Shown piece by piece: positions 1-6,524 of a stretch of 13,406 nt of DNA; positions within the stretch are counted from its first letter, which is position 1, and each line of letters starts with the position of its first letter. The notes under the pieces are model-generated. The model made no database searches and was not told the origin of the DNA. It saw only the letters and a program-made list of their open reading frames with translations. The DNA is from Ruminococcaceae bacterium UBA1865. GTDB taxonomy: Bacteria; Bacillota; Clostridia; Oscillospirales; Acutalibacteraceae. Made by a program: the position numbers and the translations under genes. The stretch is from the NCBI GenBank assembly GCA_002338255.1, contig DDHX01000037.1, positions 79,941 through 93,346 on the forward strand. The letters run 5' to 3'.

Positions 1-396
1 CATCAGTTTTCGCATGGAAAAGCGGCTGCAGGATTCGATTTCTTCCATACCATGGGTGTAGCTTTTCATAAGTTCCGGGAAGCCAATAAAAGCGATCACT
101 GGCGAAATGGTTGAAAAAAGCAACAAAATGTGCTGCAAATCGGTTTGCCCGAAATGATACACTGTGAGGAGAATAAGGAACCCCAACACGAGCACGGATT
201 GTGCAAACCAAACCCAACGTCCAATAAAGTGCACCTGCATCCGTATAAACTCCCAAAACCCGATCCTTTTGGACAACAGGTGATCTCGATATGCCTGCTG
301 TGCAAGACGAATCGTCTGCTGCTTTTTTTTCGGGTCATAGGGTGGAACCTGATACTGTTGCAAGTATTCGCGTGTTTTTAGATCATTCCTACTCAT
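1..396 (-). CDS. Membrane protein coupled to ECF sigma factor, possible anti-sigma factor (partial)
   Basis: An open frame of 132 codons starts with ATG at 396-394 and runs off the left edge, so the C-terminus is missing. The start codon overlaps the sigma-factor stop (ATGA, 4 nt), which indicates translational coupling. An AGGAGGATT-type ribosome site lies inside the end of the sigma gene. The visible protein has a basic, Gln/Lys-rich cytosolic N-terminus (about residues 1-55), two hydrophobic segments (about 61-82 and 90-110), and then a segment beginning GFPELMKSYTHGMEEIE. Seen: soluble N-terminus, two membrane helices, overlap with a sigma gene. Known: ECF sigma genes are often followed by a membrane anti-sigma factor, and in clostridia sometimes by ABC-2 transporter genes. 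Inferred: it senses or anchors the sigma factor. No ZAS (HxxxCxxC) motif is visible, so the anti-sigma role is tentative. Confidence 0.72.
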   Translation of the reverse strand, partial: MSRNDLKTREYLQQYQVPPYDPKKKQQTIRLAQQAYRDHLLSKRIGFWEFIRMQVHFIGRWVWFAQSVLVLGFLILLTVYHFGQTDLQHILLLFSTISPVIAFIGFPELMKSYTHGMEEIESCSRFSMRKLM

Positions 397-908
397 ATCC
401 AATCCTCCTTCAAAAGTTTCTTGATAGCCTTTACCCCTTGACTCAGTCTGTATTTTGTGACAGATAATCCCGAACCTGTAATCTGTGCAATATCTTTGAG
501 CTTCAAATCATGATAGAACCGCAGAAGAATAACATCTCTTTGTTCGTCCGGCAATTCGGTCAAGGCTGTCTTTATGGAATCAGCCGCCTCAAATTGATCC
601 ACATTATCACTGGACGCACTTTTTTCTGGTTCTTCCAAATGGGCTGGGGTGTTTCTTCGCAGCATGCTTACGTAAAGGTTGTGGGCAATCGTATATAAGT
701 AATTTTTTACTTTTCCCTTCTGTGCATAACTGTCAAAATTACGGCAGAAATGCAGGAACGTTTCCTGTGTAATATCCTGAGCGTCATCACGGTTTCCCAG
801 TTTGCGGTAACAATAGGCATAGACCGTGTCATAATATTTTTGAATTAGCTGATTCATTGCATCGGCATCACCGACCTTGATGCGCTGAATCAGGTTTTCA
901 TCTTCCAC
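393..908 (-). CDS. ECF-family RNA polymerase sigma factor
   Basis: This is a group 4 (extracytoplasmic function) sigma-70 factor that would redirect RNA polymerase to a small regulon. Region 2 spans about residues 14-78, with the typical core (YYDTVYAYCYRKLG, then DAQDITQETF). Region 4 spans about 117-166 (LPDEQRDVILLRFYHDL followed by a helix-turn-helix ending GVKAIKKLL). Between them is a short acidic linker, and there is no region 3, as in the family. An ATG at 935 would give 180 aa, but it has no ribosome site. The GTG at 908-906 is preceded by AAGGAAG at the right spacing, and homologous sigma factors start near 'EDENLI', so I prefer the 171-aa form. The gene overlaps the downstream membrane protein by 4 nt. 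Confidence 0.93.
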   Translation of the reverse strand: MEDENLIQRIKVGDADAMNQLIQKYYDTVYAYCYRKLGNRDDAQDITQETFLHFCRNFDSYAQKGKVKNYLYTIAHNLYVSMLRRNTPAHLEEPEKSASSDNVDQFEAADSIKTALTELPDEQRDVILLRFYHDLKLKDIAQITGSGLSVTKYRLSQGVKAIKKLLKEDWI

Positions 909-940
909 TGCTGCACTTCCTTTTAATCTGTTCATTTATA

Positions 941-968
941 TATAACGCTTTACTGGTTGAAAAAGTCA
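941..968 (-). promoter_or_regulatory. Candidate ECF-type promoter of the sigma operon
   Basis: Reading the minus strand, TGACTTTTTC (968-959) is followed after 11 nt by CGTTATA (947-941), continuing as TATATAAATG. This resembles the -35/-10 layout of an ECF-dependent, autoregulated promoter more than a sigma-A promoter, whose spacer is 16-18 nt. Transcription would begin near 935, making the upstream ATG nearly leaderless and supporting the GTG start at 908. The assignment rests on layout only. Confidence 0.4.
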
Positions 969-1054
969 GGGACTGTCGTGATTTTTTTCGTTGAGCACCT
1001 TTCCGAGGTGATTTTGTGATTCTTCTGCTAACTTCCTATATTAACAGGTGAGTG

Positions 1055-1441
1055 ATTCCAAGGCAAGGTATTACCGAAATAGCAAGAATGAACACAGTGC
1101 GTTACATAAAATTTCATCGAACGTTAGCTAATATATTTCTGCTAATTGCTGGTCTATTTTTTAAACGATATTCGCAGCAGCAGGTTTTTATTAGATATTC
1201 AAGGATATGCAGGGATATAAAACATACAAGGGCTTCATTGAATGCAGTCACAAAATGGGGATTTCCATCAACGAAAACGCTGTGTTGTGGTATACCACTG
1301 AAGATCCGGATCTTCAACAAAAAATAAGATCCGATATCTGAAAAACACTTCTGAAGGTTATTGAGGAAGAAACCGCAGGTCAACGTTGTTTTGTCGTCGG
1401 AACTGGTGATACGTAATTCCGTTGCACTGCTGAACTTTTAA
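1055..1441 (+). pseudogene. Decayed AraR-like (GntR/LacI-type) transcriptional regulator remnant
   Basis: No intact frame exists here, but the translated pieces match the effector-binding half of AraR-type repressors. From 1195 one frame reads IFKDMQGYKTYKGFIE, then GISINENAVLWYTTED, then a TGA stop at 1339-1341. It resumes as KTLLKVIEEETAGQR up to a TAA at 1414-1416. A one-base shift then restores NSVALLNF. Bacillus AraR, as I remember it, has IFKADDTQGVKRMNGFI, then TFTTEE, then a helix and a CYNDEIAL stretch, in the same order. Upstream (about 1085-1137), RYIKFHRTLANIF resembles the preceding 'HLLSLGH...GIF' segment, with about 60 extra nucleotides before IFKDMQG. The N-terminal DNA-binding domain is not recognisable. 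It has at least two stops, one frameshift and both ends missing. The regions from 1195 onward are the most convincing; the 5' limit is approximate. Confidence 0.6.
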
Positions 1442-1513
1442 GGTTTCACTTAAGGCAATACCACGCCGAACAGAATCTCTGTACATAATACATATATATA
1501 TTATAAAAAATCA

Positions 1514-1542
1514 TTGATTTATGTCGAAAGTTGTTTTATAAT
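1514..1542 (+). promoter_or_regulatory. Strong sigma-A-type promoter, AraR-box controlled
   Basis: TTGATT (1514-1519), a 17-bp spacer and TATAAT (1537-1542) give a near-consensus promoter. Transcription should start around 1549, inside the first AraR-like operator (1546-1561). The next intact gene in this direction begins at 1859, so the transcript would carry a leader of about 310 nt. Confidence 0.65.
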
Positions 1543-1545
1543 ACA

Positions 1546-1561
1546 ACTTGTACGGACAATT
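1546..1561 (+). promoter_or_regulatory. AraR-like operator 1 (ACTTGTACGGACAATT)
   Basis: This 16-bp imperfect palindrome fits the AraR operator pattern known from Bacillus (ATTTGTACGTACAAAT), conserving TTGTACG and ACAA. It begins 4 bp downstream of the -10 box and covers the expected start site, so a bound repressor would block initiation. Its centre lies 73 bp, about seven helical turns, from operator 2. Confidence 0.6.
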
Positions 1562-1618
1562 AAAAGAAAAGTGCTACATTTCGTGGAATTATTGTATACA
1601 CTTATCTTTAGTTAGCGT

Positions 1619-1634
1619 ATTTGTACGTACAAGT
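1619..1634 (+). promoter_or_regulatory. AraR-like operator 2 (ATTTGTACGTACAAGT)
   Basis: This 16-mer differs from the Bacillus AraR consensus (ATTTGTACGTACAAAT) at only one position. It lies about 70 nt downstream of the predicted start site. Helical phasing with operator 1 (73 bp between centres) would allow cooperative binding with DNA looping, as is known for paired AraR operators. Confidence 0.68.
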
Positions 1635-1793
1635 TTTTACTTGCACAGATGGATGACATTTTCGAAAAAGACGATCCGACTAACTAAATGAAATTTTCAA
1701 GGGTATGGCTGGTAGCTCACGGACGTGGAAACTCGTAATGGTTTTCAATCAATTAGTCGGTCATTGAAAAGAAGAGGGGGAGAAAACAAGATT

Positions 1794-1821
1794 TTGGTTT
1801 ACGCGATTTCCGCTTTATAAC
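1794..1821 (+). promoter_or_regulatory. Possible proximal promoter of the membrane hydrolase gene
   Basis: TTGGTT (1794-1799), a 16-bp spacer and TATAAC (1816-1821) precede the hydrolase start by about 37 bp. This could drive the gene independently of the AraR-box promoter. Matches are moderate and the upstream A/G-rich tract may add weak support. From 1635 to 1790 I see no recognisable gene or structure. Confidence 0.35.
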
Positions 1822-1858
1822 ATGTTAGAAAAAAAATTAGAAAGAGTGAGGATAATTG

Positions 1859-3814
1859 ATGAATGCCAAAAAAATCAGTAAGTCTACAATTGCTTTACTA
1901 TTAGTATTGCTTGTGTTATTAATCAGTATGGTAGGTACATCTCTTGTTCAGAGCAACGGCGGAAGCGTAGGTGTTTCCACCTATACGGGGTCATTGAATG
2001 ATCTGGCTACAATGATAGCAGACAACACGAAAGGGAATGGGAAAAAGGTAGACATCCAGTTTCAGCATGACTTCAGCACTCAAAACTCGCAAATCTGCTT
2101 CATGACATTTATTCCTAAAAATGCCACAAAATCAAACCCGGTTCCCTGCGTCATTTGTGTACATGGAAACAACAATTCTAAAGAGATGCAGTTTGAAAAC
2201 TACACAGAACTATCCAAACGCGGCTTCGTCGTCATTTCGGTCGATATGTCATCGGAAGGCAGGACAGATCCTGAAATAGACAAATACAATAAGGGCACGC
2301 AAGGAACTCTTGCTGCTACCGAATATGCAATGAGCCTGGATTGTGTTGATAACACAAAAATAGGTATGACCGGACACAGCGGTGGTGAAAGCACATGTTA
2401 TAATACCATCAAGGCGATTAATACACCGAATTCATCCAACCACATTTCCGCATGGTTCTGTTCTTCGGGGACAATGGCGGCGGTCAGCATGAAAAAGCAG
2501 GACACTACCGATCTTATTTGGGGCGTAGCTGCCGGTAAATTTGATGAAGTTGACACGTCATTTTTCGGAACATATAAGTTTCTGACTTCGAAAACAGCAC
2601 TTAGTTTAATGAAATTGGAAGATTCCTCATACGATTCAACCTCAATTCCGGAAGGAAAGTGGTTTTCATCGACTGGGGCAATTGAATCACCGGCTGAAGG
2701 AAAAGCACTGGACGTAAAATCGGCTGTTGCATTCTGGAATCCGTCTTATACACATCCAATGGGTACTTTTTCAACAGATGCCGCCGCGTTGGCAATTAAC
2801 TTCTTCTACTCTGCCTTTGGGACACCGAACGGGGCTCCCTATATTCCTGCGACAAGTCAAACATGGCCGATCGGAACCTTCTTTCAACTGCTTGGTCTGC
2901 TCGGGTTCTTCGCTTTGGCGCTCCCGCTTGTAAGCGTTCTTCTGAAAACCCCAGTGTTTGCCGACCTGAAGAGGGAAGTTACGGCGCAGAAAGACCTTCC
3001 TTCCATTAAGAGCTGGAAAGAATGGATTCCTTTAGTTGTAACATTTATACCACTACTGCTGTTCCCCTATTTTACTTATTTCAAGTACTATGATAAAGGG
3101 ACTGCACTTTTTGACAACATGTCGTTTCCGATGGGAACCGCAAATGGTGTTGCATGGTGGACATTCTGTAGCGGACTATTTTGCATCTTTATGATCGCAG
3201 TGAATTACGCGCTCAGAAAACTGTGCCACCTTAACGACAAAGAGCCTGTCCTTAATCCGTTTACTCCGGGAAAACTTGACGGCGGGCTTCATTTCCTGAA
3301 AACAATTGCTTTCGTTGCTACCGTCATTGTGCTGATGTACATCCCCTGCTACATTGCATATAATGTATTTCATATGAATTTTGGTATTGCCGTATATACG
3401 GTAGGATTGCCCAGAATGCAGTGGCTGCCGGATATGATCTTTAAATATCTGCCTTTCTGGATTGTCTTCCTTGTTCCGAATGCCATATTGAATGCAGATA
3501 CCCGGTTCAAGGATTTGCCGGAGTGGGCAACGGTCCTAATCTGTGCAGTGGCAAATGCTCTCCCTATTATGCTTCTGACGTATATCAACTACAGTACCTT
3601 GTTCTCCACAGGGCTTCTCTGGAACAGTTCAAGCCAACCGGGAATAATGGCCTATAACCTGTTTGCTCCTATGATTTTTATAGCAATCAGCGGAAGATAC
3701 ATATACAAGAGAACAGGGAATGCGTGGTCCGCCGGTATGATCAATGCTACAATACTTACATTCATGGCCTTGACGCTGACGATGCACAATACCAGCCTGA
3801 TGTTCCATTTCTAA
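1859..3814 (+). CDS. Extracytoplasmic alpha/beta hydrolase fused to a multi-pass membrane domain
   Basis: This 651-aa protein starts at the ATG at 1859, seven nt after AGTGAGG; a TTG one codon earlier sits too close to the ribosome site. Residues 10-30 form a signal-anchor helix. Residues about 60-325 form an alpha/beta-hydrolase domain with the oxyanion-strand motif CVICVHGNNN (H102-G103) and a nucleophile elbow GHSGG (S174). A plausible catalytic His is H299 in SYTHP; the acid is not clear. The C-terminal half has about seven hydrophobic segments (near 339-361, 387-405, 431-451, 480-502, 530-544, 554-575, 598-641), ending in YIYKRTGNAWSAGMINA. The hydrolase domain should face outside. Dienelactone-hydrolase-like and peptidase S9-like esterases share the fold, but the substrate cannot be predicted. 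It is a single-gene unit between a promoter region and a terminator. It may have come under the AraR-type promoter upstream after loss of a neighbouring gene. Confidence 0.85.
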   Translation: MNAKKISKSTIALLLVLLVLLISMVGTSLVQSNGGSVGVSTYTGSLNDLATMIADNTKGNGKKVDIQFQHDFSTQNSQICFMTFIPKNATKSNPVPCVICVHGNNNSKEMQFENYTELSKRGFVVISVDMSSEGRTDPEIDKYNKGTQGTLAATEYAMSLDCVDNTKIGMTGHSGGESTCYNTIKAINTPNSSNHISAWFCSSGTMAAVSMKKQDTTDLIWGVAAGKFDEVDTSFFGTYKFLTSKTALSLMKLEDSSYDSTSIPEGKWFSSTGAIESPAEGKALDVKSAVAFWNPSYTHPMGTFSTDAAALAINFFYSAFGTPNGAPYIPATSQTWPIGTFFQLLGLLGFFALALPLVSVLLKTPVFADLKREVTAQKDLPSIKSWKEWIPLVVTFIPLLLFPYFTYFKYYDKGTALFDNMSFPMGTANGVAWWTFCSGLFCIFMIAVNYALRKLCHLNDKEPVLNPFTPGKLDGGLHFLKTIAFVATVIVLMYIPCYIAYNVFHMNFGIAVYTVGLPRMQWLPDMIFKYLPFWIVFLVPNAILNADTRFKDLPEWATVLICAVANALPIMLLTYINYSTLFSTGLLWNSSSQPGIMAYNLFAPMIFIAISGRYIYKRTGNAWSAGMINATILTFMALTLTMHNTSLMFHF

Positions 3815-3907
3815 GTTTCCTATAAGACCGTAGGATTTAAGTTCGCCACGTCGTTATATGCAATCAGAAACAACGTGCTGAGTGGAAAGACCGGTCAACT
3901 GTAAACA

Positions 3908-3941
3908 AAAACTGGCACCGTATTTTAACGGTGCCAGTTTT
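3908..3941 (+). terminator. Rho-independent terminator after the hydrolase gene
   Basis: A perfect 14-bp stem (3908-3921 with 3928-3941, core ACTGGCACCGT) with a 6-nt loop ends in TTTT. A-rich sequence on the other side means it may also stop minus-strand transcripts. It lies about 95 nt after the hydrolase stop. Confidence 0.85.
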
Positions 3942-3956
3942 GCTTTGCTGTAGAAA

Positions 3957-3982
3957 GTTTCAAGCGCTCTGCCGCTTGAAAC
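3957..3982 (-). terminator. Hairpin, possible minus-strand terminator
   Basis: A perfect 10-bp inverted repeat (GTTTCAAGCG / CGCTTGAAAC) with a 6-nt loop. Read on the minus strand it is followed by TTTCTAC, a weak U-tract. It could end the ldh transcript or the small unit at 3960-4045. The next 15 bp lead into the hydrolase terminator, so opposing transcripts are separated here. Confidence 0.5.
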
Positions 3983-4013
3983 AAAAGGCGCCCGCGATTG
4001 CTGTTTGATTCAC
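3960..4013 (-). CDS. Possible 17-aa small protein or leader peptide
   Basis: A GTG at 4013-4011 lies 7 nt after GAGGAG (4026-4021) and opens 17 codons: (M)NQTAIAGAFCFKRQSA. Its TGA at 3962-3960 falls within the arm of the hairpin at 3957-3982. A promoter-like pair sits just upstream (4068-4040). The order promoter, ribosome site, short ORF, hairpin suggests a real miniature transcript or leader-peptide relic. No intact gene follows in this direction. I do not recognise the peptide; short ORFs with good ribosome sites also occur by chance. Confidence 0.25.
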   Translation of the reverse strand: MNQTAIAGAFCFKRQSA

Positions 4014-4039
4014 TGTAATTCTCCTCATTTTCTGGAATC

Positions 4040-4068
4040 AGTATAGTATCCTGTTTCTACGCGGTCAT
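4040..4068 (-). promoter_or_regulatory. Possible promoter of the small minus-strand unit
   Basis: On the minus strand, ATGACC (4068-4063), a 17-bp spacer and TATACT (4045-4040) precede the GAGGAG site at 4026-4021. Transcription would begin near 4033 and give an RNA of about 80 nt ending at the 3957-3982 hairpin. The remaining stretch up to ldh (4069-4202) shows nothing I can name. Confidence 0.35.
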
Positions 4069-4202
4069 CTGCGGAACATCATGAGTTTCGGGCATGAAAA
4101 AGGCGGGGCTTTCAAATTTAGCTTATCCAACACTTTTGTTAGATGGTTCTTTGCGGTTTAACTTCTCACCACACCGCGTTTGGAGACTTCCCATATTAAA
4201 AA

Positions 4203-5147
4203 TCAAAGTTCAATTGTATCAAGTACATTTTTGAGCGCATCGGCTGAAGCCGTCAATTTTTGCTGTTCTTCCTCATTCAGCGGAATATCCAACACTTTTT
4301 GAACCCCGGAGCTGCCGACAATGGTTGGAACGCCCATGCAAATTCCATCGAGGCCGTAATGGCCTTCAATCAAGCTGGAAACCGGCAAAATTGAGCGCTC
4401 GTTGCGAACGATGCACTCGGCAATACGACGCACCGCCATTGCAATGCCGTAATAGGTTGCTCCCTTTTTCTGAATAATCTCATAAGCACTGTCGCGCACG
4501 CCTTCGTACAACCGCTGCATGGTCTCCATGTGGTTGTAGTGACCGCAGAGCTCGCAGAAGTGATCCAACGGGATACCGGAAACATTCGCACTGCTCCACA
4601 CGGCAAGCTCGCTGTCGCCGTGCTCACCGATAATAAAGGCATGTACACTTCGACTGTCAACATCAAGATGTTCGCCTAAAAGATACTTTAACCTTGCCGT
4701 GTCCAACACTGTACCGGAGCCAATCACTCTGTTTGCAGGAAAACCGGAAAGTTTTAATGCCACATAGGTTAAAATATCCACCGGATTGGATACAATTAAT
4801 AAAATACCCTCGCATTCCCTCTTTTTAATTTCGGGAATAATACTTTTAAAAATTCCTACATTTTTATTGACCAGATCCATACGCGTTTCGTTTGGCTTTT
4901 GGTTTGCTCCCGCTGTAACAATAATCAGACCGCAGTCTTTTAAATCATCGTAGCTGCCGGCGTAAATATCCATCGGCCTTGCAAAGGGCATACCATGGCT
5001 TAAGTCCATGGCTTCCCCTTCGGCCTTATCGTGATTCGCATCAATTAGTACAAGCTCGGAAAACAATCCGCTTTCGACCAAACTGAACGCAGCGCTTGCT
5101 CCCACAAAGCCGCAGCCTATCATTGCACATTTTCTAATATTGACCAT
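4203..5147 (-). CDS. ldh: L-lactate dehydrogenase
   Basis: Cytosolic NAD-dependent enzyme reducing pyruvate to L-lactate, which regenerates NAD+ in fermentation. The 314-aa length is normal. The Rossmann motif is GCGFVG (residues 11-16) and D36 is the NAD-selecting acid. The mobile loop has Q83 and R89 (GANQKPNETR); Gln at the specificity position marks lactate rather than malate dehydrogenase. D149, R152 and H176 (GEHGDS) are the catalytic and substrate residues. Of the Bacillus fructose-1,6-bisphosphate site, H188 is kept (H169) but R173 is Lys (K154), so FBP activation may be altered. Two adjacent ATGs exist; the second (5147) is 7 nt after AGAGGG and is preferred to that at 5150. It lies 42 nt after the M29 aminopeptidase gene with no clear promoter between, so co-transcription is likely. 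Confidence 0.96.
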   Translation of the reverse strand: MVNIRKCAMIGCGFVGASAAFSLVESGLFSELVLIDANHDKAEGEAMDLSHGMPFARPMDIYAGSYDDLKDCGLIIVTAGANQKPNETRMDLVNKNVGIFKSIIPEIKKRECEGILLIVSNPVDILTYVALKLSGFPANRVIGSGTVLDTARLKYLLGEHLDVDSRSVHAFIIGEHGDSELAVWSSANVSGIPLDHFCELCGHYNHMETMQRLYEGVRDSAYEIIQKKGATYYGIAMAVRRIAECIVRNERSILPVSSLIEGHYGLDGICMGVPTIVGSSGVQKVLDIPLNEEEQQKLTASADALKNVLDTIEL

Positions 5148-5189
5148 CATATTACCCTCTTTCTAAGTGTAAAATCTGTTTTATTTTCT

Positions 5190-6440
5190 TTAGGAGTGAG
5201 TAAAAGCACCCCAAAAATTACCGTCTTTAAATACTTCGATTTCATTTCCGTCCTGTGTTGTGCCCGTAATGTGCATGTCAGCACTGCCGAACATGAAATC
5301 GCAGTGTATCTTGGAATAGTTGGAACCGAGCTCGTTCAGCACCGCTCGCTTAAGTTCCGTGCCGTTTTTTACGTTATCAGGGTAGGACGCGCCCAGTGCC
5401 AGATGACAGGAAGCGTTTTCATCAAACAGTGTATTCAGGAACAGAACCCCGGATTTTGAAATCGGCGAGTCGTAGGAAATTAATGCAACTTCGCCGAGGT
5501 AGCTGCTGCCCTCATCAAATCCAATCAAATTTTCAAGGGTGTCCTGCTCTTTTTCTGCACTGAAATTCACGACCTTGCCATCCTTAAAATCAAGATGGAA
5601 GTTCTCAATCAGTTTCCCCTGATAGCTCAAAGGCTTTGTAGCGTATACACGGCCGTTCACGCCAAATTTAGAAGGCATGGAAAACACTTCCTCGGTCGGC
5701 ATGTTGGGATTAAAAACCGCGCCGTTCTTCGCTGTTTCATTGCCGCCCAACCAAACATGATCTTTGATCAGTCCGACTGTCAGATCGGTGCCCATTGCGT
5801 TTGTAAAATGCAGGGATTTAAAATTATAGTTGTTTAAGAGTTCACAGTAATGCGTCAGACTGTTATTGTGCTGCTCCCATTCGGCAACGGGGTCGTTGTC
5901 ATCCGAAATTCTTACGCTCATAAGCACGGCATCCCACAGCGCGTCAAGCGCCTTTTCGTCACTCAAATCCGGGAACGCTTTTTTCGCCCAAGCGACGGTT
6001 GGAATGGCAACAATGGACCACTGGCCGATATTTGCCATCGTATAATATTCAAATTGCTCAAAAGCGGTTTCTTTTGCCATTCGGACGGCCTGCAATTTTT
6101 TTCCGTCAACGTCTGCAAGCAAGCCAGGAGTCGCGGATTCGATATATAAAAAACAACACTTTTTATCAATACAGTTTTTCTGCTGCTCCAGCCGCCACGG
6201 GGCAATGTCGGCAAGTGTTTCGGTACTTTCATTCTGATAGATCAGCTTTGTGGTCAGCTCGTCGTCCCATTTGACCAGTACCTCTCCCGCTCCGGCCTTG
6301 TAAGCCTCTGCCACGCACAATCTGGTGAAATACGCGCAGTCAACAGAGGACGAAATAACAAGAAGCTGTCCCTTCTGCACATGTACCCCTGTACGCACGG
6401 CAAGTTCCGCGTATTTTTGCAATGATTTTTGTGAAACCAT
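5190..6440 (-). CDS. M29-family metallo-aminopeptidase (AmpS/AmpT-like)
   Basis: A 416-aa cytosolic aminopeptidase of MEROPS family M29, releasing N-terminal residues from peptides with a two-metal centre. The length matches Thermus AmpT and Staphylococcus AmpS. The expected metal ligands are all visible, each offset by about one to three residues from AmpT: E251 (PTEEVF), E317 (YLGEVAL), H346 (CHLALG), H379 and D381 (KIHCDFM), with a probable active-site Tyr at Y353 (ASYP). The ATG at 6440 is preceded by GAGGATT at 5-nt spacing. It is the first gene of a probable unit with ldh and has its own extended -10 promoter. Its role is general peptide turnover; no signal peptide is seen. Confidence 0.95.
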   Translation of the reverse strand: MVSQKSLQKYAELAVRTGVHVQKGQLLVISSSVDCAYFTRLCVAEAYKAGAGEVLVKWDDELTTKLIYQNESTETLADIAPWRLEQQKNCIDKKCCFLYIESATPGLLADVDGKKLQAVRMAKETAFEQFEYYTMANIGQWSIVAIPTVAWAKKAFPDLSDEKALDALWDAVLMSVRISDDNDPVAEWEQHNNSLTHYCELLNNYNFKSLHFTNAMGTDLTVGLIKDHVWLGGNETAKNGAVFNPNMPTEEVFSMPSKFGVNGRVYATKPLSYQGKLIENFHLDFKDGKVVNFSAEKEQDTLENLIGFDEGSSYLGEVALISYDSPISKSGVLFLNTLFDENASCHLALGASYPDNVKNGTELKRAVLNELGSNYSKIHCDFMFGSADMHITGTTQDGNEIEVFKDGNFWGAFTHS

Positions 6441-6481
6441 AAGTCAATCCTCTATTCTTTATAATATTATTAATTTACCTA

Positions 6482-6510
6482 ATTATAGCATATATATACT
6501 TAAATTGGAA
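6482..6510 (-). promoter_or_regulatory. Extended -10 promoter of the M29 aminopeptidase gene
   Basis: On the minus strand, TGCTATAAT (6490-6482) is an extended -10 element. A weak -35 (TTCCAA, 6510-6505) lies 17 bp upstream. The start site would be near 6475, about 35 nt before the ATG. A 14-bp palindrome abuts the -35. Confidence 0.6.
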
Positions 6511-6524
6511 TTAGCAATTGCTAA
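6511..6524. repeat. 14-bp perfect palindrome TTAGCAATTGCTAA
   Basis: It overlaps the stop codon of the YgjP-like gene and directly abuts the -35 of the M29 promoter. It extends as an imperfect 22-bp inverted repeat (GGA...TCC flanks). It could be an operator for the downstream promoter or a weak 3' hairpin; it has no GC-rich stem for a strong terminator. Confidence 0.45.

Noticed and set aside
1635..1790. Possible remnant of an arabinose catabolic gene after operator 2
   Set aside because: I translated all plus frames and found no recognisable AraA, AraB or AraD fragment.
1856..1858. TTG start one codon before the hydrolase ATG
   Set aside because: It lies only 4 nt after the ribosome site and is a weak codon; the ATG at 1859 has 7-nt spacing.
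3839..3904. Short plus-strand frame ending SLYAIRNNVLSGKTGQL-stop, looking like the tail of a lost protein
   Set aside because: No start, no recognised family and only about 21 codons; it may be chance. A translated search could revive it.
5151..5189. Separate ldh promoter or Rex operator
   Set aside because: The 39-nt stretch shows no paired -35/-10 and no TTGTTAA-type inverted repeat.
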